Part shown: positions 13,245 through 13,640 of the stretch, in pieces
How the letters are laid out: the number at the start of each line of letters is the position of its first letter
Numbering within the stretch: the stretch's first letter is position 1
Origin: Baffinella frigidus
Taxonomy: Eukaryota; Cryptophyceae; Cryptomonadales; Baffinellaceae
DNA length: 13,640 bases
Reading direction: 5' to 3'
Assembly: GCA_026770585.1 (NCBI GenBank)
Contig: MU646358.1
Location: forward strand, 303,286 to 316,925
The notes under the pieces: model-generated
Databases searched by the model: none
The model's input: only the letters and a program-made list of their open reading frames with translations
What the model was told of the DNA's origin: nothing
Made by a program: the position numbers and the translations under genes

Positions 13245-13280
13245 TGTCTGAGATGTAAGGTTGGCGAACCCTGGCGGCAG

Positions 13281-13349
13281 ATGGTGTACGAGGATGCAGA
13301 GGGCATCGCGATCTACGACGCGTTCCCCAAAGCAAAGTTCCACCTCCTC
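13281..13349 (+). CDS. HIT-domain exon copy 2, aprataxin-like (fullest copy)
   Basis: After CCCTGGCGGCAG, 23 codons read MVYEDAEGIAIYDAFPKAKF then HLL. The V-Y-x-D-x-x-x-I-x-D-x-(Y/F)-P-K-A-(R/K)-x-H pattern is that of the N-terminal part of the HIT domain in aprataxin-type proteins, which remove AMP from DNA ends and act in nuclear DNA repair. The catalytic histidine triad (HxHxH) would lie in a later exon not seen here. TAA follows HLL and no clear donor is present at that point, so the exon may be truncated or the locus decaying. Confidence 0.55.
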
Positions 13350-13381
13350 TAACATACGTGAAATCGGACGAGAATCCCTTA

Positions 13382-13465
13382 AAAATGGAAACCTCGTAGT
13401 CCACACGCGCAAAACCACGCGCAAAATCACTCCGCAAAATCGCACACATCTGCAAGCATGTACGT
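13382..13465. repeat. Small tandem (ACGCGCAAAA-like)
   Basis: CACGCGCAAAACCACGCGC followed by AAAATCACTCCGCAAAATCG; a few degenerate ten-base units between HIT copies 2 and 3. Confidence 0.6.
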
Positions 13466-13485
13466 GTGGCGAACCCTAGCGGCAG

Positions 13486-13640
13486 ATGGTGTACGAGGAT
13501 GCAGAGTGCATCGCGATCTATGAGAAGACCTACAAAAGGGGGGAGATCGAGCGGGTTTTACATTTTTTTGTAACGGAAAATAATGAACCCAGGCCACTGA
13601 AACCATGGCGGCAGATGGTGTACGAGGATGCAGAGTGCAT
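13486..13640 (+). CDS. HIT-domain exon copies 3 and 4 in one open frame (runs off the window)
   Basis: Copy 3 begins after CCCTAGCGGCAG and reads MVYEDAECIAIYEK. The frame continues through TYKRGEIERV and TENNEPRPLKPWRQ into copy 4 (MVYEDAEC, from 13615), 129 bases further on, still in frame at the window edge. Copy 4 also follows an ATGGCGGCAG acceptor-like sequence. Either the copies are separate exons or relics, or a frame with two HIT starts exists. Both copies diverge from the family after IAIYE, lacking FPKAKF as far as visible. Confidence 0.45.
   Translation, partial: MVYEDAECIAIYEKTYKRGEIERVLHFFVTENNEPRPLKPWRQMVYEDAEC

Overview
This window looks like nuclear DNA of a eukaryote, most likely an alga or another plastid-bearing protist. 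There is no long open reading frame. Protein-like reading frames are short, 36 to 164 bases, and sit between AG acceptors and GT (sometimes GC) donors. Plant-type telomere-like repeats (TTTAGGG/CCCTAAA and variants such as AAACCCC) are scattered through the interior. Microsatellites, minisatellites and small terminal-inverted-repeat elements (MITEs) fill most of the rest. The species cannot be fixed from the sequence. All gene models below were built by eye from splice signals, reading phase and protein character; no transcript or database evidence was available.

Minus strand, about 4608 down to 122: an intron-rich gene for a multi-pass membrane protein. Five adjacent exons (3724-3630, 3531-3496, 3412-3341, 3214-3134, 2683-2574) keep one reading phase. 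They read like the NnrU / 15-cis-zeta-carotene isomerase (Z-ISO) superfamily, with a WAHSG segment, a TM segment after a YGETNYRL stretch, and an ERVTRHPQ motif. A further hydrophobic exon lies at 207-122 and a possible upstream one at 4608-4445. The RHPQ exon is present as five tandem copies between 2683 and 2124. The large gap between 2124 and 207 is packed with MITEs.

About 4650-5860: no convincing exon. It holds a 409-base MITE, a 151-base hairpin element and a directly duplicated block.

Plus strand, about 5864 to 11924: a second intron-rich gene of unrecognised family, with tiny exons at 5864-5914, perhaps 6434-6495, 7844-7924 (alternative 8163-8234), 8907-8975, 9323-9385, 10446-10504, 10860-10900, 11642-11703 and perhaps 11863-11924. 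From 7844 to 11703 the splice phases are mutually consistent. Many exon edges exist in partial second copies, usually separated from the first by a telomere-like or other simple repeat tract.

12240 to the end: a MITE flanked by 24-base direct repeats, a candidate exon at 12663-12776, then four copies of an exon encoding the start of an aprataxin-like HIT domain (VYEDAEGIAIYDAFPKAKF in the fullest copy). Two MITEs lie between the copies. The last copy runs off the window.

The most notable pattern is the link between exon edges and telomere-like DNA. C-rich telomere-like repeats, read in the direction of transcription, begin at or near many 5' splice sites or end at acceptors, on both strands. 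They are commonly bracketed by 15-25 base duplications of exon edge or intron sequence. This suggests repeated double-strand-break repair with telomeric sequence inside genes, which may have enlarged or created introns.
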